64,000 bases of DNA from Pseudanabaena sp. ABRG5-3. GTDB taxonomy: Bacteria > Cyanobacteriota > Cyanobacteriia > Pseudanabaenales > Pseudanabaenaceae. Position numbers and translations under genes: made by a program. Within the stretch, counting starts at the first letter, position 1. Each line of letters opens with the position of its first letter. Shown in pieces: positions 44,355 to 52,788 of the stretch. The notes beneath the pieces are model-generated. The model made no database searches. It was not told the origin of the DNA and was given only the letters and a program-made list of their open reading frames with translations. The stretch lies in assembly GCF_003967015.1 (NCBI RefSeq), contig NZ_AP017560.1, positions 3,160,048 to 3,224,047 of the forward strand. Direction: 5' to 3'.

Positions 44355-44435
44355 AGGGTTCTGCGATTTAATTTTTTGTGGCGCGGCTTTGCCGCGCCAC
44401 AAAAAATCGGTTCCTTATTTTCCTGCATGTCCCTA
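44355..44435. repeat. 81-bp palindromic element, copy 2 (reverse orientation)
   Basis: A 17-bp perfect stem (44371-44387 / 44391-44407, TTT loop) with flanks matching the element at 39568-39658 in reverse: AGGGTTCT at one end and CCTGCATGTCCCT at the other. Compared with that copy it lacks the outer TTGGTTCCTTA arm on one side. It starts 1 nt past the stop codon of the cyclase gene, in the same orientation relative to the gene as copy 1. Confidence 0.9.
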
Positions 44436-44436
44436 A

Positions 44437-45909
44437 TCAGTAGATCACTTCAAAGATTTCCACTAGATTCTTTTTACCTTTTACAGGTAAAGTTCCAAAC
44501 TCTCTAAATTGAAAGTTAGCTTGGGTTGCCTCATACACGCTTCGCGTCACTAGAATTTGTCCTCCCTGCGCCAATCCCTGCAAGCGTGAAGCAATATTCA
44601 TCTCATCACCGATCGCCGTATAATCCATATGTTGAGGCGAACCAATGTTACCAACAATTACATCCCCAGAGCTAATACCAATCCCTGTAATGAAGTTCTC
44701 ACGAATCCAAGTAATTGGTATTTCTCTCATACGTTTCTGCATATTAATTGCCGCCGCGATCGCCCAATATTCACGATCTGCGATCGCTGAAGGTGCGCCA
44801 AACATCGCCACAATCATGTCACCTACAAATTTATTCACCGTTCCTTGATGATTAAAAATTACATCCACCATTTGGGTGAAATACTCATTAAGATAAGCAA
44901 CTAAATCTTCTGGTTCTAACTCTTCGCACTTAGTTGTGAAATTACGAATATCAGAAAACAACATCGCAATTCTACGCTTGCTAGTAGTTAGAGAGACCTG
45001 ATCAGCTTGATTAATCACAGCTTGTGCGACCTGTGGTGATAAATATCGTTCTAAATTGTTTTTGATTCTCTCTTCCCGTAATTTATTTTCATGGAGAAGA
45101 GCATTCTCGATCGCTCCAGAGGCTTGAGTGACTAACGCCGTAAATAACTTAAGATCTTGAGATGTATAGTTAATAGGCTCAGAATTACTAATGTTCACAA
45201 CTCCTATAGTGCGATCCTTCGTCAGAATTGGTACGCAAATGATCGCGTAGGATTCAGTCTCATTGATGACATAGCGAGGATCTTGAGTAGCATCATTGAC
45301 TAATTCTGGTTTGCCAGTAGCAAAGACATATCCTGCAATTCCGTCATTCGCATCCATTGGACTATATTTAATCCCCTCGGCTGTCCCTTTGGCGGAGACT
45401 ATTTCAAGGGCATTATTGTGTGGATTATGCAGCATCACCGATGCGCTAGTACTTTTAATCAGCCGACTAGCTTCTTCAATTACCAGAGTCCCGATCGCTT
45501 GTACATCTAGACAGTCAGACATCTTACTGGAGATCGTATAGAGCAAACTAATCTCACGATATTTATCTAAAGCATCGGCAGCAAGGGTTTTACGTTCAAA
45601 TTCGCGCTTGACTACATAGTTTAAAAAGTTCGCAACCTGTTCAACCTGTTCAGTTCCAATTACCCATCCCAATACTTCTTCCTCTAGTAAAACAGGAACT
45701 TTTAGGGTTTGGTCTGCGTTACCGTCATCACTGACAGAACTAGAGAGTTCATGGTCTTTTTCATTAGCTTTATCTATGCCAAGGTCTGAAACTAAAACTT
45801 TCCCTTTGTGATCTTGAATCGTTATGGGAGAAGTTGTTGTAATTAATCCTCTCAATAAGGACAATACTTCTCCTTTTAGAAGTATCTTGTTGAGACTAAC
45901 GGATGGCAT
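44437..45909 (-). CDS. GAF domain class III adenylate/guanylate cyclase
   Basis: 490 aa. Residues about 1-105 are a small sensor-like region, 110-275 a GAF domain (SASVMLHNPHNNALEIVSAK, ICVPILTKDRTIGVVNI), and 300-490 the catalytic domain. Both metal Asp residues (MLFSDIRNFTTKCEEL and NKFVGDMIVAMFG) and the transition-state Asn/Arg (NIASRLQGLA) are present, and the Lys in VNKFVGD favours ATP. It should make cAMP on a small-ligand signal; cAMP controls motility in other cyanobacteria. It is followed directly by a palindromic element. Confidence 0.92.
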   Translation of the reverse strand: MPSVSLNKILLKGEVLSLLRGLITTTSPITIQDHKGKVLVSDLGIDKANEKDHELSSSVSDDGNADQTLKVPVLLEEEVLGWVIGTEQVEQVANFLNYVVKREFERKTLAADALDKYREISLLYTISSKMSDCLDVQAIGTLVIEEASRLIKSTSASVMLHNPHNNALEIVSAKGTAEGIKYSPMDANDGIAGYVFATGKPELVNDATQDPRYVINETESYAIICVPILTKDRTIGVVNISNSEPINYTSQDLKLFTALVTQASGAIENALLHENKLREERIKNNLERYLSPQVAQAVINQADQVSLTTSKRRIAMLFSDIRNFTTKCEELEPEDLVAYLNEYFTQMVDVIFNHQGTVNKFVGDMIVAMFGAPSAIADREYWAIAAAINMQKRMREIPITWIRENFITGIGISSGDVIVGNIGSPQHMDYTAIGDEMNIASRLQGLAQGGQILVTRSVYEATQANFQFREFGTLPVKGKKNLVEIFEVIY

Positions 45910-46254
45910 AGGTTAAGAATTGTATAGTTGTAACATTGAGATGGGTATAGCTTCGCACTGCCTATTCTAATCATAATAACTAACAAAATAGAAGCAATCG
46001 CCATAATGCTTAGAAAGCTATTCAGCCCTTGGTTATGAACCTTAGATGTTCACGATTCATTGAGAAATATAAAACCCTAAAAGCTGTGGCGCACGCGCAG
46101 CGTGCGCCACAGCTTTTAGTTCTGTTTTTTTAATAGCGATCGCTTAGGATAAATAGCTGAATTTTCGTTGGGGAAACGTTTATTGAGCTTACCTTTGCTA
46201 GACTGAGTTTAACTCTTGAGACATACTACAAATAAGGAATCGGGTAAGTTTAAT
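45910..46254. other. Divergent gap between the cyclase and vWA genes
   Basis: A 345-bp gap that must contain the promoters of both divergent genes. It holds the 19-bp palindrome at 46077-46119 and one HIP1-like site near 46137. No small gene is seen. Confidence 0.6.
46077..46119. repeat. Intergenic palindrome, GTGGCGCACG type
   Basis: A 19-bp perfect stem with a 5-nt loop. The left flank AAAACCCTAA and the CTGTGGCGCACG part of the arm are shared with the palindrome at 54083-54135. Confidence 0.88.
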
Positions 46255-47145
46255 ATGCCTTACTCAGCAGAGATCAGTCGTCGCCAACCTAGTTGTTTTC
46301 TCTTCTTAATCGATCAATCAGGATCGATGGCAGACGCATTTTCTAGCGAAAGTGCAAGCAAGGGGACAGCGAAAGGAGCAAATGAAAGCTTGCACAAAAC
46401 GAGTGAATCTATTCAAAAGGCGCAGGCAGTTGCCGATGCGGTCAATCGTTTGCTTGACTCCCTTGGACAGCGATGTGTTAAAGGTAACGAGATTTACGAT
46501 TATTTTGATGTGGGCGTAATCGGATACAACAGCGAAGTTGCCTCAGCACTCAATGGGGTAGCTGGTGATCAAGTGATTGCTCCGATTGGGAAAATCTACG
46601 AAAATCCGACCGAACTAGAAAAACGTGCTCAAAAATTACCCGATGGCATGGGTGGTTTGGTCGAAGTGTATAACGACTTCCCAATTTGGTTTAAACCAGT
46701 GGCAAGCGGTGGTACAGCAATGTGTAGCGTGTTTGCGATGGCGCGTATCCTTTTAGAAGATTGGATTGAGAAACATCCCAATAGCTACCCACCAACGATT
46801 ATCAATATTACCGATGGTGAATCTACCGATGGCAATCCTACGGAAGAAGCGATGAATCTCAAAAAGTTGAGTACTTCCGACGGCTCTGTTTTACTTTATA
46901 ACATCCACCTTTCCGCAGAATATACTCAGCCCGTATCATTCCCTAATACGGTAGAAGTATTGAGCGATCCCTATGCGCGTTTAATGTTTGAGCTATCAAG
47001 CCCTTTACCCTATGCTGCTCAAAAAGCAGCTGAAAAAGAGGGTTATAAGATAGCTCCTGATGCCAGAGCTTTTATGTTTAATGCCGATCCTGTCAAACTA
47101 ATTCAGTTTCTAGACATCGGGACTCGCACTGAAAATCTCAGATAA
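46255..47145 (+). CDS. von Willebrand factor A domain protein
   Basis: About 296 aa from the ATG at 46255; a TTG at 46216 would extend it by 13. The vWA domain spans most of the protein with LFLIDQSGSMADAF, the Thr in ASGGTAMCS and Asp in INITDGESTDG, so the metal site is complete. It has an insert rich in Ser, Lys and Ala just after the first motif. Similar single-domain vWA proteins lie beside kinase or tellurium-resistance-type genes. It is a paralogue in function, not a close copy, of the vWA gene at 42547. Confidence 0.87.
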   Translation: MPYSAEISRRQPSCFLFLIDQSGSMADAFSSESASKGTAKGANESLHKTSESIQKAQAVADAVNRLLDSLGQRCVKGNEIYDYFDVGVIGYNSEVASALNGVAGDQVIAPIGKIYENPTELEKRAQKLPDGMGGLVEVYNDFPIWFKPVASGGTAMCSVFAMARILLEDWIEKHPNSYPPTIINITDGESTDGNPTEEAMNLKKLSTSDGSVLLYNIHLSAEYTQPVSFPNTVEVLSDPYARLMFELSSPLPYAAQKAAEKEGYKIAPDARAFMFNADPVKLIQFLDIGTRTENLR

Positions 47146-47190
47146 AAGATAAATAAAGTGGCGCAATGCGCCACTTTATTTATCTTTTAT
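47142..47190. terminator. Bidirectional terminator that includes both stop codons
   Basis: A 23-bp perfect stem (47142-47164 / 47168-47190, AAT loop, GTGGCGC core). The stop codon of the vWA gene (47143-47145) and that of the minus-strand RlpA gene (47187-47189) both lie inside the arms, so one palindrome ends both convergent genes. Confidence 0.9.
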
Positions 47191-48023
47191 TTCAATGGGG
47201 CAAGCACTGTTGCTGTAATCGGTACAACACCAACTTCATCACTATTAAGTGCGATCGCAGCAGCATGGGATAAGTCAAGATTACGCTCACCCACATAGGG
47301 GCCACGATCATTAATTCTTACTACCACTGACCGCCCATTTTGTTGGTTAGTAACTTTGAGATATGTATCAAAGGGGAGGCTAGGATGGGCAGCCGTAAAA
47401 TCCTGTTGTTCAAACTGTTCACCTGACGCGGTCTGTCTGCCTTGAAAATAGGGACCGTACCAAGAAGCGATGCCATCAACTTTTTCATTAGTAACTGCCA
47501 ATTGATGCATTTGCTTTTGTGCTTCCACTAGCGTCATTGGCTCTGCCCCAACCGCAACCCTGAGATTATTAATCCATTGGGTTAAGTTTAGAGAAGGATT
47601 CACAACGTCTGATTTAGGGATGCGAAATAAGACCGTATCTTTATATTTGCCAATATATTCTCCGTCTACTACCAAAGGCTCAATCTGGTTGGGATCAAAG
47701 TCTGGTGAGTTGAGAATTATAGCAAGTTTAGTTGTAGCGATCGCCGCACTAGGTAAGTCTTTAACCCAAAATATAGATTGCTGATTTATGCTAATCATCC
47801 ATTTACTAGCGGACTTTGCTTGAAACTCAATGACATATTTAGGTTGGGTTTCGTTGGATATTTTACGAATCAAGTTGGAATTTATCGATGAGTTATCTGG
47901 ATAGATTTCATTGAGATCATAATTGATTTTATTATCAAAAATTTCAGTCGCAAATATTGATGGTGAGACACTAGAAACTAGCGAAATCAAAGAAATCGCC
48001 AATAGTGTAGATGTTCTGGACAT
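47187..48023 (-). CDS. RlpA family septal-ring / lytic transglycosylase-like protein
   Basis: About 278 aa from the ATG at 48023. A signal peptide is clear (TSTLLAISLISLVSSVSPSI, cut near Ala-Thr). The C-terminal double-psi beta-barrel has the RlpA pattern ASWYGPYFQGRQTASGEQF, TAAHPSLPFDTYLKVTN and RSVVVRINDRGPYVGERNLD with the catalytic-type Asp. RlpA cleaves denuded glycan strands in some bacteria. The middle domain (residues about 30-170) is specific to cyanobacterial forms. There is no SPOR domain. Confidence 0.88.
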   Translation of the reverse strand: MSRTSTLLAISLISLVSSVSPSIFATEIFDNKINYDLNEIYPDNSSINSNLIRKISNETQPKYVIEFQAKSASKWMISINQQSIFWVKDLPSAAIATTKLAIILNSPDFDPNQIEPLVVDGEYIGKYKDTVLFRIPKSDVVNPSLNLTQWINNLRVAVGAEPMTLVEAQKQMHQLAVTNEKVDGIASWYGPYFQGRQTASGEQFEQQDFTAAHPSLPFDTYLKVTNQQNGRSVVVRINDRGPYVGERNLDLSHAAAIALNSDEVGVVPITATVLAPLK

Positions 48024-48500
48024 GTATTTATATATTATGAAACAAAGATGTTCGTTAAGTAACAAATGAGATATAGCTGATGAGAAAACATTTGTTTTAA
48101 AGCCCAAAAATAGGATGATTTAAAATAAAAATTTAGGATTAAATCAAGCTATTTTTATTTGGCAGGAATTATAGATAAGGCTAAAAAACACTTAAGTATA
48201 ATTGCTGTTGTTTTAAACTACGATATTAGTGGGGATCATAAATCATCCTTTAGAAAGATATAAAATTAACCCTGTCCAATTCGGTCTCAAACTTCAGTTA
48301 AAACTTGTTAAACATACCTTTCGTTATCATATTCAAACACCTTTTAATTATTGATATATATTGCTTAAAAGCTATATATATTCAATGCTTGAGCTAATTG
48401 AGTCTTACTGATTTGTAATTACTCGATTAATCGCTAATTTAAACGGAGTTCACAATATTAAATTAATCTTAATTTTTGGGGTTTTTAAAAGATTTTATGC

Positions 48501-48555
48501 ATGGTTATAGGAATTTCCAAAATGGCAATGTCATTTTGGAAATTCCTATAACCAT
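48501..48555. repeat. 24-bp palindrome
   Basis: A perfect 24-bp stem (48501-48524 / 48532-48555) with a 7-nt loop; the inner part CCAAAATG / CATTTTGG resembles the palindromes at 26130 and 51261. Confidence 0.88.
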
Positions 48556-48592
48556 TGATTGATATAGAGCTTTTCAAGCAAGCGAGGTACAG

Positions 48593-48629
48593 AGGATTGT
48601 GTCCCCGCCAAAGGCGGGGACACAATCCT
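48593..48629. repeat. 17-bp palindrome, CCCCGCC type
   Basis: A perfect 17-bp stem with an AAA loop. The arms and the right flank CAATCCTGTAAT match the palindrome at 22453-22483. Confidence 0.88.
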
Positions 48630-48889
48630 GTAATTCACTAGATTGGTATACGCTATATGAGTGATCTTCAGGGGGCGATCGCGAAAATACTGGTCAAGTC
48701 GAGAAAAGCCCACTGATATGACAGATGCTCCCCATCTAGAGAGGGTTTTACAGCAAGTCCAGCAATTTTGCGGATGTTGAGTCAATTAGCTAGTTGCTAC
48801 GATTATTTAATGTCTCGGATAATTCCTCTATAGCGTGGATTGCTAACTAAAAACTGGCGATGCCCGCTATTTTTATTTTGTTGGGCATA

Positions 48890-48942
48890 ATTAAAAGCCT
48901 ATGGCACACACATGTGCAGAGTGTGTGCCATAGGCTTTTAAT
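48890..48942. repeat. 22-bp palindrome abutting the DnaJ gene stop
   Basis: A perfect 22-bp stem (48890-48911 / 48921-48942) with a 9-nt loop. It touches the stop codon of the minus-strand gene and probably terminates it. Confidence 0.88.
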
Positions 48943-49797
48943 TTAGCTATAGATAACCCCATTGGGCATAATCGCTCCCTTGAGATTAACATTGGTCAGC
49001 TTAACCATTATTTTTTCGCCAAATCCAACCTTTGCCCCACTCAAATCTGCCCCACTCAAATCTGCCCCACTCAAATCTGCCCCAATTAAGTTAGCTCCAC
49101 GTAGATCCGCATTTTGTAAATTCGCTTGAAATAGATTTGCCCTAAATAGATTTGCCCCCTGCAAATTTGCGCCCTGAAAATTGACACGGTGCAGGAAGGC
49201 ATCGGTCAAATCAGCATTACTAAGATTGGCATAGCTCAGATTTCGACCTTCAAGATATTTCTCGCGTAAATTTGCTCCACGGAAATCAGCTCCAGTTAAA
49301 TCACTTTTATGTTGACGTTTTTGGGAATCTGAGGAGGAGGAGTGAGTGGATTGAGATGACTGTTGTTTGCTGGTTTGCTGACTTGACTGGTGAGACTGAT
49401 AGGCTTGATAGGTATGAGATTGCGATCGCGATTGATAGGAGTAATGACGTTCCGAAGTGCGCTCTGATGTATGGTCTGATGCTTTTTGCTGAGCGTAACC
49501 TTGATAGGCACTTTGGTATTTACTGTGATATTTCGTTTGGTGTTGATGAGTTTGTTTATTTTGATGCGAATATCTTTGTGAGCCTGATTCTTTCTGCTCA
49601 GCAGCTTTTCGCAAGCTATCCCTTGCATGGTTAATTTCTTTGAGCTTTTCCTGTGCTTGTAGTTGCAGTTGCACATTCTCTCTGGGGATGCGATCAGGAT
49701 GCCATTGCATAGCCAGCGCTTTATAAGCCTTGTTGACATCTTCTAAGGTCGCGTTAGATGTCAAACCGAAGAGTTGGTAGCATTGATCGATTTCCAT
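48943..49797 (-). CDS. DnaJ-domain protein fused to pentapeptide repeats
   Basis: About 284 aa from the ATG at 49797. A J domain lies at residues 1-65 with the HPD motif in AMQWHPDRIPRE. Next comes a linker of about 90 residues made almost only of Gln, Ser, His, Tyr and Lys, then about 110 residues of pentapeptide repeats (A(D/N)LxG: ADFRGANLREKYLEGRNLSY, ADLSGADLSGADLSG). The repeats form a right-handed helix that mimics DNA or acts as a scaffold. The J domain should recruit Hsp70. Four ADLSG units are near-identical at base level, which points to recent slippage. Confidence 0.9.
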   Translation of the reverse strand: MEIDQCYQLFGLTSNATLEDVNKAYKALAMQWHPDRIPRENVQLQLQAQEKLKEINHARDSLRKAAEQKESGSQRYSHQNKQTHQHQTKYHSKYQSAYQGYAQQKASDHTSERTSERHYSYQSRSQSHTYQAYQSHQSSQQTSKQQSSQSTHSSSSDSQKRQHKSDLTGADFRGANLREKYLEGRNLSYANLSNADLTDAFLHRVNFQGANLQGANLFRANLFQANLQNADLRGANLIGADLSGADLSGADLSGAKVGFGEKIMVKLTNVNLKGAIMPNGVIYS

Positions 49798-49934
49798 AGT
49801 TTGTCGATTCCACAGCGACAGAGATTTTGATTTTACGCTGGCGATCGATCCCAAGTGTATCAAAACAGGCAAGTCATAAATGACTCGGCAAATTTAATTC
49901 GTTAGGTATAGATACAACTTGGGTAGTTCTTAGT

Positions 49935-51008
49935 TTAGGCGAAATAGTCCAAAATCGCTTGATTAATAGTTTCTTCTCCATGCATATCTAGCTGTTTTGC
50001 CTCTACTAAATCTGGGGGGAGAAAATCTGCATTAAGAAATGACCAATCACCTTCATAAAACTCTTGGGGCGAAATAATCAAATGTTCTGAGTAGTTCTTG
50101 ACCCCAGCTATTAGGGTCTCAGCCTCTAAAAATCCTTCACGGGTCAGGCAAACAACGGGAACCCCAACGCGCAGAGCTTCCGCTAATGTGCCATACCCCG
50201 GTTTTGTGACGACGCGCTCGCAGACCACCATCAGATCCACAGGACGCAGGCGATCGCAATTGGCTTTGGTCAAATTAGGTAAGTCAGGAGCGCCTCGATC
50301 AAAGGTAATAAATTGCCATTCGGGAAACTTAGCGAGATTTTGATAGGGAATCGATTGCAAACTCAGCCCCCCAAAGGTAAGCAGAGCCGTGGGGCGATCG
50401 CCATCTAAATTAAATTTCTCACGTAAATATTCAGGGGGATGGTTAGGCTTTGCGCCAGTTAGTCCCACATTTTGAATATTGGGGAAACTAGTCATGGGTT
50501 CCGCAAATGGTAAGCGAAATAGGCGATCGCAATGGCTGTAGGTTTCCGATAGGCGATCGGCAAGTTCGGCATACTTACCACCCCAATCGCGATAGATAAA
50601 GTCCCAACCAAAGTTGCCTGCCATCCAGCAAGGAATCTGCGCTGCTTTAGCAATTTCCGTAAGCATGGGAGGAATATCCCCAAAAATTAAATCAACTTTG
50701 TTCTCTTGCAAAAACTTCACTTCTTCGGTGATTAAGTCTGCCTGTTGCTCATAAATTTTTTGCCATGCCGCAAAGGTTGCTTCTTGATCAGTAACTAAAC
50801 TATCGATCTGGATTACGCCCACATCAAACACCCGTTGATGATAAATAAAATCACCTGCGATATATTCCTCCAATAACCAACGCGGAGCCGTCGTCGCAAT
50901 GATTAACTTAATATCAGGCGATCGCTGTTGCAGATCAGCAAGGACAGCCGCAGTGCGCGTCGCATGACCAAAGCCATGATTGGTAATTGCAGTATATAAA
51001 GTGGGCAT
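49935..51008 (-). CDS. Glycosyltransferase-like protein (GT-B, MurG-like)
   Basis: About 357 aa from the ATG at 51008. The GT-B pattern appears at the N-terminus (YTAITNHGFGHATRTAAVLA, with the Gly-rich loop) and in the C-terminal half (RVVTKPGYGTLAEALRVGVP), which binds the nucleotide sugar. Proteins of this type in cyanobacteria are annotated as MurG-like or galactose/arabinose-related glycosyltransferases; donor and acceptor are unknown. The gene is not near cell-wall genes except RlpA. Confidence 0.8.
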   Translation of the reverse strand: MPTLYTAITNHGFGHATRTAAVLADLQQRSPDIKLIIATTAPRWLLEEYIAGDFIYHQRVFDVGVIQIDSLVTDQEATFAAWQKIYEQQADLITEEVKFLQENKVDLIFGDIPPMLTEIAKAAQIPCWMAGNFGWDFIYRDWGGKYAELADRLSETYSHCDRLFRLPFAEPMTSFPNIQNVGLTGAKPNHPPEYLREKFNLDGDRPTALLTFGGLSLQSIPYQNLAKFPEWQFITFDRGAPDLPNLTKANCDRLRPVDLMVVCERVVTKPGYGTLAEALRVGVPVVCLTREGFLEAETLIAGVKNYSEHLIISPQEFYEGDWSFLNADFLPPDLVEAKQLDMHGEETINQAILDYFA

Positions 51009-51157
51009 GAATTTAGTTGAGCTGATTATTTTTAATGATTGAAATGTAATGATGTGTCCTAAGCACAGCACATTATCCTTTACAGTTACTTATACCAATT
51101 CACTGAAGTGGGCTAACACTTCAGTAAATTACAGCAGTTTTTGATCAAAAGAACCAC

Positions 51158-51206
51158 AAGAAAATTTTTAAAAGCGTTGCTTTGCAACGCTTTTAAAAAT
51201 TTTCTT
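51158..51206. repeat. 23-bp palindrome, copy 1 of the ACAGCACTTTG family
   Basis: A perfect 23-bp stem with a TTT loop; the left flank AACCAC and right flank GGTTCTGG are partly paired. Its flank in reverse (ACAGCACTTTGCGCT, near 51218-51233) also precedes the palindrome at 52630. Confidence 0.88.
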
Positions 51207-51260
51207 GGTTCTGGTTTGAGCGCAAAGTGCTGTAAAAAACAAACCCAGTAAGGTTTTGAG

Positions 51261-51291
51261 ATTCCAAAAATGGCGTTGCCATTTTTGGAAT
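51261..51291. repeat. Palindrome of the AAAAATGGC type
   Basis: A perfect 14-bp stem (ATTCCAAAAATGGC arms, GTT loop) followed by TAGTATTAA, 6 bp from the stop codon of the diguanylate cyclase gene. It is close in sequence to the 26130-26162 palindrome. Confidence 0.85.
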
Positions 51292-51296
51292 TAGTA

Positions 51297-52391
51297 TTAA
51301 ACTGCGATCTCAAAGCGGTTGCGCCCATTCTGTTTAGCTTGATAGAGAGACGCATCCGCACGTTTAAACAATGAGTCAGATGTATCATCTGGTCTTGATG
51401 TCGCAATACCAATACTAAACGTCACATGACCAACTTTTTCGTAAACCCATTCAGAATTTCGTTCGTATAGACGTTCAGCTAGATGACAGGCTGTTTGCAA
51501 TTCTGTTTGCGGTAATATCACGATAAATTCTTCTCCTCCCCAACGCCCTAAAATATCCGTAGTACGAAGATTCTGACGTAGAAAATCAGCAAGATCGATC
51601 AACACGCGATCACCAATATCATGACCGAATGAGTCATTAACTTTCTTAAAATGATCAATATCTAATACAAATATTGTTAGATGAAAATTTTCTGTTTTTG
51701 CTAATTCCAGTAAATGCTCGAGGGACTGAGTAGCAAATCTTCTATTTGTAATACCTGTGAGGTAGTCGGTTGTTGCAGCAACAGACATGTTTTCAGCTTG
51801 AGTCTTTATTTGCACAAGTTGCTCTTTTAAAAGAGCTATTCCTAAAAGCATTAAGATATAAATTGGATGAGCAAAACAGACCACCATTGCTGTTAGATAT
51901 ATTTTGGTTGATGCTAAATCAGGAACATACTGAATGAATCTATACGCAATAATGGGGATGACTAAGGATGCATAAAACAAACCTGAAACGATAATAGCAT
52001 TGCGAATTTCCAGCATAATGAATGCTGATATATAGACCATCGGCAGCCATTGTAATAACGTAGCGACGCTATATAGATCGGCAATAAACAGAGGCAGACC
52101 AAAAAGCATTGCTTGAAAATTAACAAAGCAGTAGCTAGCAAAGGTAGCAAAGGTAATATACTCAACTTTTCTTAGGCTTTTGGGCTTTAGATGCAACCAG
52201 AATGCACTGATACCAAATACGGCAATCATGCTTGGGTAAGCAATACGATCTATCGGATTTATATGTGATTCCAATGCTTCTATCCACCATGTTCCTACGA
52301 TCGCAAAAACTGCAAAGGTTAAAAACACCTTCATTAAAACAGCCTTGAGATCGTAAAGCGATCGCAGATATTTGGGGGTGATTCGATTCAT
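51297..52391 (-). CDS. Membrane-bound diguanylate cyclase (GGDEF)
   Basis: About 364 aa from the ATG at 52391. Residues 1-200 hold six to seven membrane helices of a MASE-like sensor. The GGDEF domain (about 205-360) has the active-site motif GRWGGEEFIVILP and, five residues before it, the inhibitory site RTTD, so it should be active and product-inhibited. It makes c-di-GMP; the HD-GYP protein at 33268 could break it down. Confidence 0.92.
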   Translation of the reverse strand: MNRITPKYLRSLYDLKAVLMKVFLTFAVFAIVGTWWIEALESHINPIDRIAYPSMIAVFGISAFWLHLKPKSLRKVEYITFATFASYCFVNFQAMLFGLPLFIADLYSVATLLQWLPMVYISAFIMLEIRNAIIVSGLFYASLVIPIIAYRFIQYVPDLASTKIYLTAMVVCFAHPIYILMLLGIALLKEQLVQIKTQAENMSVAATTDYLTGITNRRFATQSLEHLLELAKTENFHLTIFVLDIDHFKKVNDSFGHDIGDRVLIDLADFLRQNLRTTDILGRWGGEEFIVILPQTELQTACHLAERLYERNSEWVYEKVGHVTFSIGIATSRPDDTSDSLFKRADASLYQAKQNGRNRFEIAV

Positions 52392-52788
52392 GGAAATCAC
52401 AAAAAGTATCAGTTTAAGAAGCTGCTTAAAATTCTCAAATATATCAAGATGAGATACTTTAATTAAAATAAAAAAATATATTGTGTTGAAGATGCTGCTT
52501 TTCTAAACTTTCAACAAAAATATAGTGATTAATCCCAGTTTCTTATTCTTAACTGCGGCGAGAATTTCATAATATTTTTTAAGCACTATAACTTACGCAT
52601 TTACAGCACTTTGTGCTTTCTCAAAATCTAAGAAATTTTTTGAAAGTGCTGCAAAGCAACACTTTCAAAAAATTTCTTGCACTACATAAATCTGAAAAAG
52701 AGGCTGTAACGTGACTTAGATACAGCCATTTACGCCGTGCTTTGCAAGGTGCAAATGACGGAAAATGGTAAGAAGTACTTGATGCTTC
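52392..52788. other. Gene-free gap between EamA and GGDEF genes
   Basis: A 397-bp AT-rich gap. It holds the palindrome at 52630-52678 and the EamA terminator at its right end. No small gene is seen. Confidence 0.65.
52630..52678. repeat. Palindrome, copy 2 of the ACAGCACTTTG family
   Basis: A perfect 19-bp outer stem with an imperfect GCAAAGC centre. The 30 bp to the left (ACAGCACTTTGTGCT near 52602) correspond to the right flank of the 51158 copy in reverse. Confidence 0.85.

Larger units (their letters stand above)
48024..48942. other. 919-bp gene-free region with three palindromes
   Basis: The first 480 bp are strongly AT-rich and without ORFs; the second half holds palindromes at 48501-48555, 48593-48629 and 48890-48942. 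A 79-codon frame on the minus strand (48546-48785) crosses two of them and is not protein-like. No transposase remnant was recognised. Confidence 0.7.

Noticed and set aside
48546-48785. 79-codon ORF on the minus strand
   Set aside because: Its 3' half is made of the 48593 palindrome; no family likeness.
49037-49090. Possible intergenic satellite repeat
   Set aside because: The 15-bp units are the ADLSG codons of the pentapeptide-repeat protein.
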